A DNA stretch of 39,555 bases from assembly GCA_017475405.1 (NCBI GenBank), contig JAFVFN010000027.1, positions 1 through 39,555 on the forward strand, read 5' to 3'. The notes below the pieces were generated by a model. The model searched no databases, was not told where the DNA came from, and saw nothing but the letters and a program-made list of their open reading frames with translations. Positions 14,821-22,849 of the stretch are shown here, one piece after another. The translations under genes were made by a program, and so were the position numbers. The stretch is from Elusimicrobiaceae bacterium (lineage in GTDB: Bacteria > Elusimicrobiota > Elusimicrobia > Elusimicrobiales > Elusimicrobiaceae). The number at the start of each line of letters is the position of its first letter. The first letter of the stretch is position 1.

Positions 14821-15085
14821 ATATATACGCTCCTTTATTTATTTTTTGGAACGCATAAAAAATACGGCTGCCAGTGTCAATTCCCTTCCAAGGTACTGAT
14901 ACTAACAGCCGTGGTTTACCGATCCTGCAGATAGCAGAAATGGTAAACACTCGGCACAAGACTCCAGGTTTCGAAGCTGTCTTCTTGCGCCTAAAACAGC
15001 TGTTCTTGGATTGGAAGGGAGCTTTTGAAGCACCCCGTATACTTTCTATACGGTTCCAAAAACAGATAAATTTTTATTCTACTAC
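14821..15085 (-). ncRNA. Structured pilin leader RNA, copy C
   Basis: Read on the minus strand: P1 CTGTTTTTGG (15065-15056) with AAGAAGACAG (14986-14977), 8 pairs counting G-T; P2 CCGTATA/TATACGG (15053-15035); P5 GTTTACC/GGTAAAC (14948-14914); P6 ACGGCTGTTAGT (14912-14901) with ACTGGCAGCCGT (14875-14864), where two T-G pairs replace T-A pairs of the other copies, followed by ATTTTTT. Bases differ from copies A and B in several stems while pairing is kept. P6 and its T-run again sit about 40 nt before the pilin ATG. Confidence 0.7.
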
Positions 15086-15091
15086 ACTTTT

Positions 15092-15100
15092 ATTATAGCA
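15092..15100 (-). promoter_or_regulatory. Extended -10 promoter of leader copy C
   Basis: TATG-C-TATAAT on the minus strand, identical to the yajC promoter core. No strong -35. The predicted start is near 15085. Confidence 0.6.
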
Positions 15101-15117
15101 TAAATTCTGTGACGCCC

Positions 15118-16332
15118 TTAATATAATTTTTCAGTTTTTAAAAGTCCCAAGGAAAACAACGGTTTCTTATCCGCCTGGTTGGTTTCTATAGAATCTGCCA
15201 AAATAATTTTTTTCTCTACTGTCAAACCTTTAAACTGGCTACGGCCTTTTCCCTTCCCGCCGATTTCAAATACAGCGCTTTCTTCATCTGATACGACATA
15301 ATCCGCTGTTTTAGTTCCACGAGTTGATTTCAAATAATGAACCGGAAGTCCTTCTAACGTACAGGAAAAAACAAAAAACTCTTCTCGTAAAGCCCCTATA
15401 CTTTCCTCAAAGGCCCGATACAAGAGTCGATACGGAAGCGCCAATAACACTTTGGGCTCTCGCATGACATTACTCCCCTTTGGAAATACCCGTTGCACCA
15501 CAAAGGCACGTTCCAGTAATGACAAGTACTGCTCGGCCTTATATTTAGTTATTTTCAAATTATTAGACAGGGTGGAATAATTAATACCATCCACACTGGA
15601 TAATGCTATAAATTTAACAAGTTGCTCTATAATCTTAAGTTCTTCTGTGGTTAAAGTCTCAATGCCTGGAATGTCTTTATATATAATGGTTTCTAATATG
15701 TTTTTTAGTAAAGGTAATATTTCCTGCTCTTGCAAAGAAAACGGCATGAGTCCTCCTTTCAGATAGGAGTAGAAATATTCACTGTAGCGCATTTGATGTG
15801 CCGACAATGGCTGGGTTAATAAATCTTTCCAAGACAGTAATTCTGCCCTAATGCCATGTTTAAAATATAAATATTCCGAAAAAGAGAACGGGTATAATTT
15901 TTTCAACAACAGACGTCTAGACAAATCAAACTTAGAACGCTCCATTCCAAGCGCGGTAGAACTTGTCAGTACAATACGCAATTGTTTATTCTCAAACACA
16001 TCATATATTTTTTTGATTTCTTTATTAAAATCTTTATAAGTATGAACCTCATCTAGGAAAAAATTCTTCACTTGCATGACATCATGCAAGTGTTTGACCG
16101 TATCAAACAAATTTCCCTCAAAAGTATCCATAGATATATAAAAGGAATTTGGATAGTAGTTGGCTAATTGTTTCAAAAGGATGGTTTTCCCAACCCCGCG
16201 AGGACCAATAATACCCAAAAAATGCTTTCCTGTATTTTGTACTAATTCTTCGAACAGCTTACGCTGATGCGGATACATATGCCCATTTTCTTTGGCAATG
16301 CGATCTAATTCAATTAAATGTGTTAAATCCAT
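15118..16332 (-). CDS. AAA_14/DUF4143 family ATPase
   Basis: 404 residues from the ATG at 16332, preferred over 16359 because GGAG lies 6 nt before it. Walker A GPRGVGKT (43-50), Walker B FFLDEVH (91-97) and a sensor-like IVLTSSTALGME follow. A winged-helix-like stretch (TLSNNLKITKYKAEQYLSLLERAFVVQRV) and the DUF4143 nuclease-like end (TKTADYVV...AVFEIGGKGK) complete the usual order. These widespread single-gene ATPases have no settled function; they are often patchily distributed and laterally moved. The DUF4143 core is modified here (EIGGKGKG in place of E-V-K-x-G). An array of five operator-like repeats precedes it, suggesting autoregulation. A truncated relative lies at 8525-8953. Confidence 0.85.
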   Translation of the reverse strand: MDLTHLIELDRIAKENGHMYPHQRKLFEELVQNTGKHFLGIIGPRGVGKTILLKQLANYYPNSFYISMDTFEGNLFDTVKHLHDVMQVKNFFLDEVHTYKDFNKEIKKIYDVFENKQLRIVLTSSTALGMERSKFDLSRRLLLKKLYPFSFSEYLYFKHGIRAELLSWKDLLTQPLSAHQMRYSEYFYSYLKGGLMPFSLQEQEILPLLKNILETIIYKDIPGIETLTTEELKIIEQLVKFIALSSVDGINYSTLSNNLKITKYKAEQYLSLLERAFVVQRVFPKGSNVMREPKVLLALPYRLLYRAFEESIGALREEFFVFSCTLEGLPVHYLKSTRGTKTADYVVSDEESAVFEIGGKGKGRSQFKGLTVEKKIILADSIETNQADKKPLFSLGLLKTEKLY

Positions 16333-16344
16333 AAATTCTCCAAA

Positions 16345-16504
16345 CATACATTTTGTCAAATCATTTTACAATTTGATATGCATTTTGTCAAATGATTTGA
16401 CAAAATGATAGTATGTCCAAAAAGTGGTTTGAAAAAATGTAATTTTTTACAAAAAGTCGTACGTAAAAATGTAAAAATCTACATAAAGTCGTTTGACTTT
16501 TTGT
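16345..16504. repeat. Five imperfect 32-bp tandem repeats with palindromic cores
   Basis: Units begin at 16345, 16377, 16409, 16441 and 16473. The last 20 bases of each align to AAAGTCGTTTGACAAAATGT with roughly 15 of 20 identities between neighbours; the first two units also share CATTTTGTCAAAT. Unit 2 contains a perfect palindrome: CATTTTGTCAAA (16381-16392), TGA, TTTGACAAAATG (16396-16407). TTACAAAAAGTC (16447-16458) pairs with GACTTTTTGTAA (16495-16506). The array fills the gap between the ATPase gene and yajC and overlaps the ATPase promoter. Confidence 0.65.
16363..16391 (-). promoter_or_regulatory. Promoter of the DUF4143 ATPase, overlapped by operators
   Basis: On the minus strand -35 TTGACA (16391-16386), 17 bp, -10 TAAAAT (16368-16363), an excellent match. 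The -35 lies inside the perfect palindrome and a second TTTGACAAAATG copy lies at the start site (16360-16349), the geometry of a repressed promoter. Confidence 0.7.
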
Positions 16505-16567
16505 AATTTGGGGGGACTTCATTCACAATTTTTTTCAAAATTACAACTGCTCTATCCGTCGCTAATA

Positions 16568-16576
16568 TGCTATAAT
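16568..16576 (+). promoter_or_regulatory. Extended -10 promoter of yajC-secDF
   Basis: TATG-C-TATAAT, 34 nt before the yajC ATG. The -35 region is weak, which an extended -10 can compensate for. Confidence 0.65.
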
Positions 16577-16610
16577 AAAAAGGTATTTAATACTTTATTT
16601 GGAGGATGTT

Positions 16611-16922
16611 ATGCAAACAGCAGCCCAAGGCTCTGCCGCTTGGATTTGGTGGATTATGCTTGCGTTTGCGTTTGTGGTAATTTTCTTACCCGCACGCAGT
16701 CAAAAAAAACGTGAGCAGGAACTCAAAGCCAAAGTGGACGCCCTACAAAAGGGAGACCAAATCATTTTGGCAAACGGCATTATAGGTACCGTTGTCGGGT
16801 TTAAAGACGAAGCACTGGAAGTCAAGGTGTCTGAATCTGTCAAACTGACTGTACTCAAAACAGCCGTTGTCGGATTTTTAAACGACCGCGTGCAAAATGC
16901 GGCTCAAGGAGGCACGAAGTAA
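16611..16922 (+). CDS. yajC: Preprotein translocase subunit YajC
   Basis: 103 residues; the ATG at 16611 follows GGAGGATGTT. One membrane helix (about 11-28, WWIMLAFAFVVIFLPARSQKKREQE) is followed by the family's basic stretch and a small cytoplasmic domain (LQKGDQIILANGIIGTVVGFKDEALEVKVSESVKLTVLKTAV). YajC associates with SecD-SecF and helps protein export through SecYEG. Its TAA overlaps the secD ATG, and secF follows, the classic yajC-secD-secF operon. Confidence 0.95.
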   Translation: MQTAAQGSAAWIWWIMLAFAFVVIFLPARSQKKREQELKAKVDALQKGDQIILANGIIGTVVGFKDEALEVKVSESVKLTVLKTAVVGFLNDRVQNAAQGGTK

Positions 16923-18337
16923 TGTCAAACAAATTAGCCGTAAAATGGGGACTGATTATCGTCATTTTACTGGGGGCTCTTTACCTGATTTACCCCAATT
17001 ATAAATGGTATTCTAAACCGCTTGCAGAACGCGAAAAATTAGATACCCTGGGCGAACGCCCCAAACGCATGCTCAACTTAGGGCTAGATTTACGCGGCGG
17101 GTCCAGCTTACTCTTAGAATTAGACGTATCCAAATTACCGGGCAACGAACCGTTACACGAAGCGATGTCCCGTGCCATTGAAATTATCCGCAACCGCATT
17201 GACCAATACGGTGTAGCCGAAACCTCCATTACCAAACAGGGTGATAAATGGATTATGGTACAACTGCCGGGGGTATCCAATCCGCAACGTGCTGAAGAAC
17301 TCATCGGCAAAACCGCCATGTTGGAGTTTCGCATCGTAAAGAATGATCAATCCATTGCCCAGCAGGCTTTTGCCAAATTGGAAGCCACGGATACTCCGTT
17401 TGACGATGACGGCAACCTGGCCCCGGAAATTGCCGCTTTGGTACCGGAAGGCTACCAAATCATGCGCAGCAAAGAAGGCGGTCCGATGCTTGTGGAATCC
17501 GCCGTTGAAGTAACCGGTGCCGATTTGGAAGATGCCCGCGTGGTCATGATGGGTGAAAACGGATATTCCGAAGTCTCTTTCCGCTTTAACGCCGAAGGCA
17601 GCCAAAAATTCGGTAAACTGACCGGTTCTCACTTACAGCAAAACCTGGCCATTGTACTGGACAATACCGTACAATCTGCGCCGACCATCCAATCGCGTAT
17701 TTCTCGGGAAGGACGTATTACCGGTCGTTTTACGCCCGAAGAAGCGCGCTCTTTGGCCATTGTCTTAAAAGCAGGTGCCTTACCCGCTCCGGTAAAAGTC
17801 ATTGAGAAAAAAACCATTGGTCCGACTTTGGGTGAAGACTCCATTAAATCGGGGTTGTCTGCCTCGGCTCTGGCTTTTGTGGTTATCTTGCTGTTTATGT
17901 TGGTTTACTACAAAGCGGCCGGCTTTATTGCCGATATTGCGCTCTTATTAAACTTCCTCTTAACAGTGGCGGTGATGAGTTATTTCTCGGCCACGTTAAC
18001 ACTGCCCGGTATTGCGGGTATGATTTTGGCTTTGGCCATGGCCATTGATGCTAACGTACTGATTATTGAACGTATGCGCGAAGAAAAACGCGCCGGTAAG
18101 CCCGTTTACGAAATCATCAGTTTGGGATATGATAAGGCCTGGAGCGCGATTTTTGACTCCAACATTACCACCATTATCGTAGGCGCCTGTTTACTGCAGT
18201 TTGGTACGGGCCCTGTGAAGGGATTTGCGGTAACCTTAATTGTAGGGTTACTGGTCAGCTTGTTTACCGCCGTGTTTGTTACACGTGCGATTTATGAGTT
18301 GATTTTAACTTCCAACACCAAGGAGATCAGCTTATGA
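16922..18337 (+). CDS. secD: Protein translocase subunit SecD
   Basis: 471 residues, the shorter form of SecD (E. coli 615). One N-terminal membrane helix, LNLGLDLRGGSSLLLELD (GLDLRGG at 54-60), a periplasmic P1 domain (RAIEIIRNRIDQYGVAETSITKQGDKWIMVQLPG), and a C-terminal bundle of five helices with AMAIDANVLIIERMREE. SecD uses the proton gradient to pull exported chains out on the periplasmic side. It starts by overlapping yajC (TAATG) and ends by overlapping secF (ATGA), so translation is coupled. This fits the window's heavy load of exported proteins. Confidence 0.97.
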   Translation: MSNKLAVKWGLIIVILLGALYLIYPNYKWYSKPLAEREKLDTLGERPKRMLNLGLDLRGGSSLLLELDVSKLPGNEPLHEAMSRAIEIIRNRIDQYGVAETSITKQGDKWIMVQLPGVSNPQRAEELIGKTAMLEFRIVKNDQSIAQQAFAKLEATDTPFDDDGNLAPEIAALVPEGYQIMRSKEGGPMLVESAVEVTGADLEDARVVMMGENGYSEVSFRFNAEGSQKFGKLTGSHLQQNLAIVLDNTVQSAPTIQSRISREGRITGRFTPEEARSLAIVLKAGALPAPVKVIEKKTIGPTLGEDSIKSGLSASALAFVVILLFMLVYYKAAGFIADIALLLNFLLTVAVMSYFSATLTLPGIAGMILALAMAIDANVLIIERMREEKRAGKPVYEIISLGYDKAWSAIFDSNITTIIVGACLLQFGTGPVKGFAVTLIVGLLVSLFTAVFVTRAIYELILTSNTKEISL

Positions 18338-19338
18338 TGTCAATTTTCCCTAAAACCAATATTGATTTCCTTAAATATAGAAAAGTATATTTTACGCTGT
18401 TCGGGCTACTGCTCATCGGCGGAATAATCTGCTTTTTTACAAAAGGATTTAACATGGGTATTGATTTTACCGGCGGTACCATGGTACAGGTCAAATTCAA
18501 TGCTCCCGTCGAAATGGAACAAATCCGCAGTGTTCTGAGCACCACGGGTGCCAATTCCGAGTTGCAATCATTTGGTGATAACTCGTATGCTATCAGCGAG
18601 AAAAGTACCTCTGATGAAGTGGGCGTAGTCCAGGGACGTATTACCCAGGCATTAGATACGTTAAACGTACCATACACGGTACTTCAGACCAACTCTGTAG
18701 GACCGGCAGTCGGTTCCGATATGACCGAACGAGCACTGTGGTCCATCTTGCTATCCATGGTATTTATCATCATCTACGTGGCGTTTCGCTTTAGCAACAT
18801 CTTGTGGGGTATTTCCGGCGTAGTAGCCTTATTCCATGATTTGTTCTTAATGGCCGTAGCGTTCTCCATTACACAGCGTGAAATTGACTTAGTCGTTGTG
18901 GCGGCTTTCCTCACGGTAGCCGGGTTCTCCATCAACGATACCATCGTTATTTTTGACCGCATGCGTGAAAACGTACGTTTGCATCCGAAAATTTCGTTTG
19001 GAGAGTTAATCAACTTATCCATCAACGAAACGCTCTCTCGTACGATTATCACAACTCTGACCGTACTCTTTGCACTCGTCATCCTGTATTTCTTTGGCGG
19101 CGAAGTAATTAATTCCTTTGCATTTGCCATGCTCATCGGATGTATCTCCGGTGTATACAGTACGATTGCCCTGACAACTCCGCTTGTCTATACCTGGAGC
19201 CACGGTCAATATCACGACGGCAGTGAAAAACCTGCTGCCCGTGCAAATACCGAAAAAGCAACCGCTGTACCTGCTGCTAAACGCGCACCGCGTCGTGCTT
19301 CTCAAAATACACGCCGCCCGCGCAAAAAACGCAGTTAA
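18334..19338 (+). CDS. secF: Protein translocase subunit SecF
   Basis: 334 residues; AAGGAG lies 8 nt before the ATG at 18334, which overlaps the secD stop. It has GFNMGIDFTGGTMVQVKF (GIDFTGG 42-48), the periplasmic loop ending SVGPAVGSDMTERA, and five later helices with VAAFLTVAGFSINDTIVIFDRMREN. A tail of about 40 residues rich in Ala, Lys and Arg (AAKRAPRRASQ...RRPRKKRS) extends beyond the common core into the cytoplasm, perhaps touching ribosomes or phospholipid; that is conjecture. Confidence 0.97.
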   Translation: MMSIFPKTNIDFLKYRKVYFTLFGLLLIGGIICFFTKGFNMGIDFTGGTMVQVKFNAPVEMEQIRSVLSTTGANSELQSFGDNSYAISEKSTSDEVGVVQGRITQALDTLNVPYTVLQTNSVGPAVGSDMTERALWSILLSMVFIIIYVAFRFSNILWGISGVVALFHDLFLMAVAFSITQREIDLVVVAAFLTVAGFSINDTIVIFDRMRENVRLHPKISFGELINLSINETLSRTIITTLTVLFALVILYFFGGEVINSFAFAMLIGCISGVYSTIALTTPLVYTWSHGQYHDGSEKPAARANTEKATAVPAAKRAPRRASQNTRRPRKKRS

Positions 19339-19349
19339 TTTTTTCCGCA

Positions 19350-19385
19350 TTAACGAAGGCCCGCTTCAACACGGGTCTTCGTTAA
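19350..19385 (+). terminator. Hairpin after secF
   Basis: A 14-bp stem (TTAACGAAG-G-CCCG with CGGG-T-CTTCGTTAA, one G-T pair) and an 8-nt loop, 12 nt after the secF stop. No T-run follows, so it may instead protect the 3' end or mark a processing site before the next gene. Confidence 0.5.
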
Positions 19386-19450
19386 ACGGTTTATAAAGGG
19401 GGCTCTAAAAAAACGGGGCCCGGTTTATAAGCTGTTTAACAGGAAACCGT

Positions 19451-20086
19451 ATGCGTAAAATAAAACGCTTCAAAATTACTTCCCGGGAACGTGAAATTTT
19501 AAACCGTTTAATGCGGGAACTGCCGCTGCTTCGTCGGGCCGGATTTAAGAGCCAGCCGGAAGTATCTGCCTTTATTTCGGATATTTTTAAACAAATTGAT
19601 CCCGGCGTGGTGTATGAGTTTAATCAGGACGCCCACTGGGAACTCGATGATCAGAGCATTATTCACAAGGAAATGTTCTCGGCCTGCGCAGTAACATTGG
19701 GAGATCAATTAACATCGTATTTGGCAAACCTGCCCAATGAAGATAAACGCACGGCGGCCATCACCGTCGTATTGGAGTTTTTAAAAACGGCTGTCAACTT
19801 TGTGGCTGACCTTATTAAAGAACAGGCTCAAAAGGAAGAGTGTGAAACGTTGGAACTGCAATTCGTCTATCTTCCTCCCTTCGGTGCAGCGGGAGCACCC
19901 AAAATGCTGCGCGAAGCGGTGCGTCTGGAAAAAACGGTAGCCGACAAAGCACTTCCGATTATTTTGCCCCATTTAAATGCCCAAAAAATTGATGTTTCAC
20001 TGGCACAGGACGCCAGTTTGCTGCCGCCATACACCGCTGTATTTTTTGTACCGTGGCAAAAAGCCAAAAAGAAAGGAAAAAAATAA
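19451..20086 (+). CDS. Conserved-looking protein of unknown function
   Basis: 211 residues, no signal peptide or membrane helix; I do not recognise the family. The basic N-terminus (MRKIKRFKITSREREILNRLMREL) suggests nucleic-acid or ribosome contact. A predicted helical middle follows, then a segment QFVYLPPFGAAGAPKMLREAVRLEKTVADKALPIILPHL and a lysine-rich end. AGGAAA precedes the ATG. Its TAA overlaps the ATG of the DUF374 gene, so the two are translated together, and both may be read through from secF. Confidence 0.7.
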   Translation: MRKIKRFKITSREREILNRLMRELPLLRRAGFKSQPEVSAFISDIFKQIDPGVVYEFNQDAHWELDDQSIIHKEMFSACAVTLGDQLTSYLANLPNEDKRTAAITVVLEFLKTAVNFVADLIKEQAQKEECETLELQFVYLPPFGAAGAPKMLREAVRLEKTVADKALPIILPHLNAQKIDVSLAQDASLLPPYTAVFFVPWQKAKKKGKK

Positions 20087-20769
20087 TGCATCCCGAAGAA
20101 CAAACACCTGTTTCCTGGAAACATATCATCGGATCCACCCTGGCCTGGTGGTATACCGTATTTTTGGGTTGGACCACCCGTATTTATTGGTTTAAAACGC
20201 AGGAAGCCCAGGCTTTGGAAAACAACGGGCAAGGCCTTATTTACGCAGCCTGGCATAACCAACAACTCTTTTTATTATATCCCTATAAAAACCAACAGAT
20301 TGCCCCCCTCATCAGTCAATCCTCCGATGGAGAATATATCGCCCGCGTCCTTCCACACTTTGGGATGATTGCCGTACGCGGATCCACAACTCGCGGAGGT
20401 GCCCGGGCTCTTATTAAACTCTTACAGGCCGCCCGCAAAGGTTACCGTCCCATGCTCACTCCGGACGGACCGCGCGGACCCATTTACACGGTACAGCCGG
20501 GGATTTTGTTTTTGGCTAAAAAGTTAGGATGGCCGATTATCCCGGTGGGGACAGCGCTTAGTCATAAATTTAAAGTGGGATCCTGGGATAAAATGCGGGT
20601 ACCGCTGCCTTTTGGTAAAACCGCCCTTACCTACGGTAAAGCCATTTGGGTCAAGAGCGAAGAGGATTTCCCGCGCGCTGCCCAGGAATTACAGGCCGAA
20701 CTCAATCGTTGCAGTGATGCCAGTGAAATGTTTTGTAATCAAAAACATTTTGACAGTACTCAAGGCTAA
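20086..20769 (+). CDS. DUF374 lysophospholipid acyltransferase-like protein
   Basis: 227 residues from the ATG at 20086, which overlaps the upstream stop and follows AAAGGA; an in-frame ATG at 20053 lies inside the previous gene. LPLAT-type motifs are in order: WHNQQLFLLYPY (His-centred box), LISQSSDGEYIARVLPHFGMIAVRGSTTRGGARAL, MLTPDGPRGP and GWPIIPVGTALSHKFKVGSWDKMRVPLPF. The DUF374 branch probably acylates a lipid A precursor or lysophospholipid at the inner membrane. An LpxL-type role in a cell with few lpx genes is possible but unproven. One hydrophobic stretch near residues 12-30 may anchor it. Confidence 0.85.
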   Translation: MHPEEQTPVSWKHIIGSTLAWWYTVFLGWTTRIYWFKTQEAQALENNGQGLIYAAWHNQQLFLLYPYKNQQIAPLISQSSDGEYIARVLPHFGMIAVRGSTTRGGARALIKLLQAARKGYRPMLTPDGPRGPIYTVQPGILFLAKKLGWPIIPVGTALSHKFKVGSWDKMRVPLPFGKTALTYGKAIWVKSEEDFPRAAQELQAELNRCSDASEMFCNQKHFDSTQG

Positions 20770-20874
20770 ACCAAATCATACAGTCTATGGACTTCACAGC
20801 CTTAATTATAAAATAGATTTCTTGTATTTTGAAACACTAAAAATGTTCGGGGCTTATAACACGTTATCAACATC

Positions 20875-21837
20875 CTAAAGAGCACATCCAACCCAATCAC
20901 CGATCGGAGTATAAGTAGGATCTTTCTGGCGACACCAATCTACCACTGCCTGACCATTATGATTCATATTTCCACGAATAGAACCTTCAGACGTTATCCA
21001 CCGGACAGCTCCGAAATAAATCTCCGCAAAGAACGGTCTGGCAGCATAGTCATTAATATATAATACAGCAGCACCATCATTAGTTATCCCCCAATAATAT
21101 TTGTTCCCATCCGCGGTCGTGATAGAACTTTCCGATGCATCTAGACACTTTCCACTACCATTATTAGTGCACAATAACCCGGCTACTTCATTTTGAAAAC
21201 AAGAAATGGATTTCTGACAATTTAACCATATATCTCGTAAATCACTCGCAGCAAAAGAGATGAAATCCTCAACTTTCCAATTTTGTATATTGGAAGTGTC
21301 CAACTTACCTACAGTTGTCGGGAATGTTCCATTTCCCATTCCTGCAAGCCTGTATGCCAACCATTCACCGTTTTCTCCCACATACTCGCCACCTATACTT
21401 TCACAGAGTTTCTTGGACCGTTCGCTTTCATTCTTCGCCTCACAATGTATATTACCCCCAAAGTTCTCACTATGGACCTGGTATGCAACATACCGATTAT
21501 GTACATCGTCTCTTGACCCTATCACCGCATTATAACCCTCTTCATCCAAAATACTCACTATGACCCCATCTGAACTTGTCACACTCACTCCCGAACTGTC
21601 CATCGTTCCTGCTATATCTATGTCTAATCTGTTTAATTCGCTTGCATATTTCCCGTTACTCAAATAGTAATGTTCCTGCGCCTCTTGTACCTTCTTACTT
21701 ACCGGTTGCAGACTGCTAAACCGACTCTTATCTACGGCCAGCTGATACTGCGGCACTGCTACCGCCGTTAATATCCCTATAATTATGATCACAACCAGTA
21801 ATTCTATGAGCGTAAATGCTTGTTTATTTCTCGACAT
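20875..21837 (-). CDS. Oversized type IV pilin-like prepilin (320 residues)
   Basis: Leader MSRNKQA with Ala at -1, then FTLIELLVVIIIIGILTAVAVPQYQLAVDKSRFSSL and Glu5; the early domain YYLSNGKYASELNRLDIDIAG is typical. At 320 residues it is nearly twice the size of the other pilins. Residues 1-165 form one pilin-like unit ending KKLCESIGGEYVG. The second half adds a domain with DIWLNCQKSISCFQNEVAGLLCTNNGSGKCLDAS and WCRQKDPTYTPIGDWVGCAL. It may carry an extra surface-exposed or binding module. AGGAGAGACAT precedes the ATG, and an intact T12 promoter lies 37 nt upstream. Confidence 0.9.
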   Translation of the reverse strand: MSRNKQAFTLIELLVVIIIIGILTAVAVPQYQLAVDKSRFSSLQPVSKKVQEAQEHYYLSNGKYASELNRLDIDIAGTMDSSGVSVTSSDGVIVSILDEEGYNAVIGSRDDVHNRYVAYQVHSENFGGNIHCEAKNESERSKKLCESIGGEYVGENGEWLAYRLAGMGNGTFPTTVGKLDTSNIQNWKVEDFISFAASDLRDIWLNCQKSISCFQNEVAGLLCTNNGSGKCLDASESSITTADGNKYYWGITNDGAAVLYINDYAARPFFAEIYFGAVRWITSEGSIRGNMNHNGQAVVDWCRQKDPTYTPIGDWVGCAL

Positions 21838-21873
21838 ATGTCTCTCCTATATTGTTTCTATCCCTATATAGAC

Positions 21874-21901
21874 AAAGTATCAAAAAAAAAAAACATGTCA
21901 A
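21874..21901 (-). promoter_or_regulatory. Poly-T-spacer promoter (T12), best-matching copy
   Basis: On the minus strand: -35 TTGACA (perfect), spacer TG, twelve T, GA (16 bp), -10 TACTTT. The ATG of the 320-residue pilin is 37 nt beyond. It shares CTTGACATG plus twelve T plus GATA with the copy at 326-353. Confidence 0.75.
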
Positions 21902-21996
21902 GCTGTCGTCATAGCCCAAATTAAAGTTGCAAGTCCTGCAGTCAACTTAAATAAAAACCATAGACAACTCCCTGCGAAATTTACTATCTTTATTAT

Positions 21997-22842
21997 ATGG
22001 AAGAAACTTCGAACTCCCGTCTTAAAGCGTTATTTAAGTTATTGGAAACCGAATCCGATCAATACGGCCCGCTGTTAAAGCAGGCTCTTTCCAGTGCCAT
22101 TAAGGCCAATCCGGATGAAGTACAACGCACGCTGCAAGAAGAGTTCGCCACGTCCGCTCCGCGCAACGTAATGAAGATGTTGGAAGAAATCTGCTGGGAT
22201 GATTTGGCCCGGGCCCTGGCAGCCTTTAATGCTAAAATTAATCCGGATTTAGAAGAAGGGCTCATGCTGCTTGCCAAATTCACTTCCCCCACCACGGCCC
22301 GTGGTGACTTAAACATTCCGCTTGATGAAATGGCCCGTGAGTTGCGTCCTGCGTTGGTAAACGCCACTGATTATCCGGAAATCATTAGTACCTTGGGACA
22401 TTTTATTTTTAAGTTAAAATCGTTTAGTACGGCCGCCGCCCTAAGTGATATTCGGGATTTATCGTTCCCTCGGTTCTTAACCAAAAAACAGGGTTCGTGT
22501 TTAACGGTGTCCTGTCTGTATTTATGCTTGGGACAACGCTTTGGCTTAGAAATGGATTTAGTAGACCTGGCAGGTCGGTTACTTATTCACATGCGAGACA
22601 ATTCCAATCAGATTTCTTATTTAATTGACCCGTTGGACAACGGCAAGATGCTTAACGAAGAAGACTGTCGTCAATATATTCGCGCCCGCGGGTTAGAAGA
22701 CTCCAAAGACTTATTTCAACCGCTTTCATCAAGACTCATTGTACGACGGTTCATCGCAAACATGATCTATATCCTCAACAAACTGCATGATGAGCGGCGC
22801 TTAACATATCTGCGCAACTATTTGGAAATACTCAAAAATTAG
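21997..22842 (+). CDS. SirB1-family transglutaminase-like protein
   Basis: 281 residues, cytoplasmic. The core follows the SirB1 pattern: LEEGLMLLAKFTSPT, a long helical linker, FPRFLTKKQGSCLTVSCLYLCLGQRFGLEMDLVDLAGRLLIHMRD, YLIDPLDNGKMLNEEDCRQYI, and an end RLIVRRFIANMIYILNKLHDERRLTYLRNYLEILKN that resembles a tetratricopeptide helix pair. SirB1 proteins resemble transglutaminase/cysteine-protease folds but their function is not settled. Here the segment usually G-[IV]-P-[IV]-[TS]-LS reads GSCLTVS, giving a Cys at the transglutaminase nucleophile place. No ribosome site precedes the ATG and a -10-like TACTAT ends 9 nt before it. nfeD follows after 7 nt. Confidence 0.75.
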   Translation: MEETSNSRLKALFKLLETESDQYGPLLKQALSSAIKANPDEVQRTLQEEFATSAPRNVMKMLEEICWDDLARALAAFNAKINPDLEEGLMLLAKFTSPTTARGDLNIPLDEMARELRPALVNATDYPEIISTLGHFIFKLKSFSTAAALSDIRDLSFPRFLTKKQGSCLTVSCLYLCLGQRFGLEMDLVDLAGRLLIHMRDNSNQISYLIDPLDNGKMLNEEDCRQYIRARGLEDSKDLFQPLSSRLIVRRFIANMIYILNKLHDERRLTYLRNYLEILKN

Positions 22843-22849
22843 GAGGGAT

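Noticed and set aside
16345..16504. Possible CRISPR array
   Set aside because: The repeats are imperfect and the 12-nt intervals are too short to be spacers; no cas gene is nearby.
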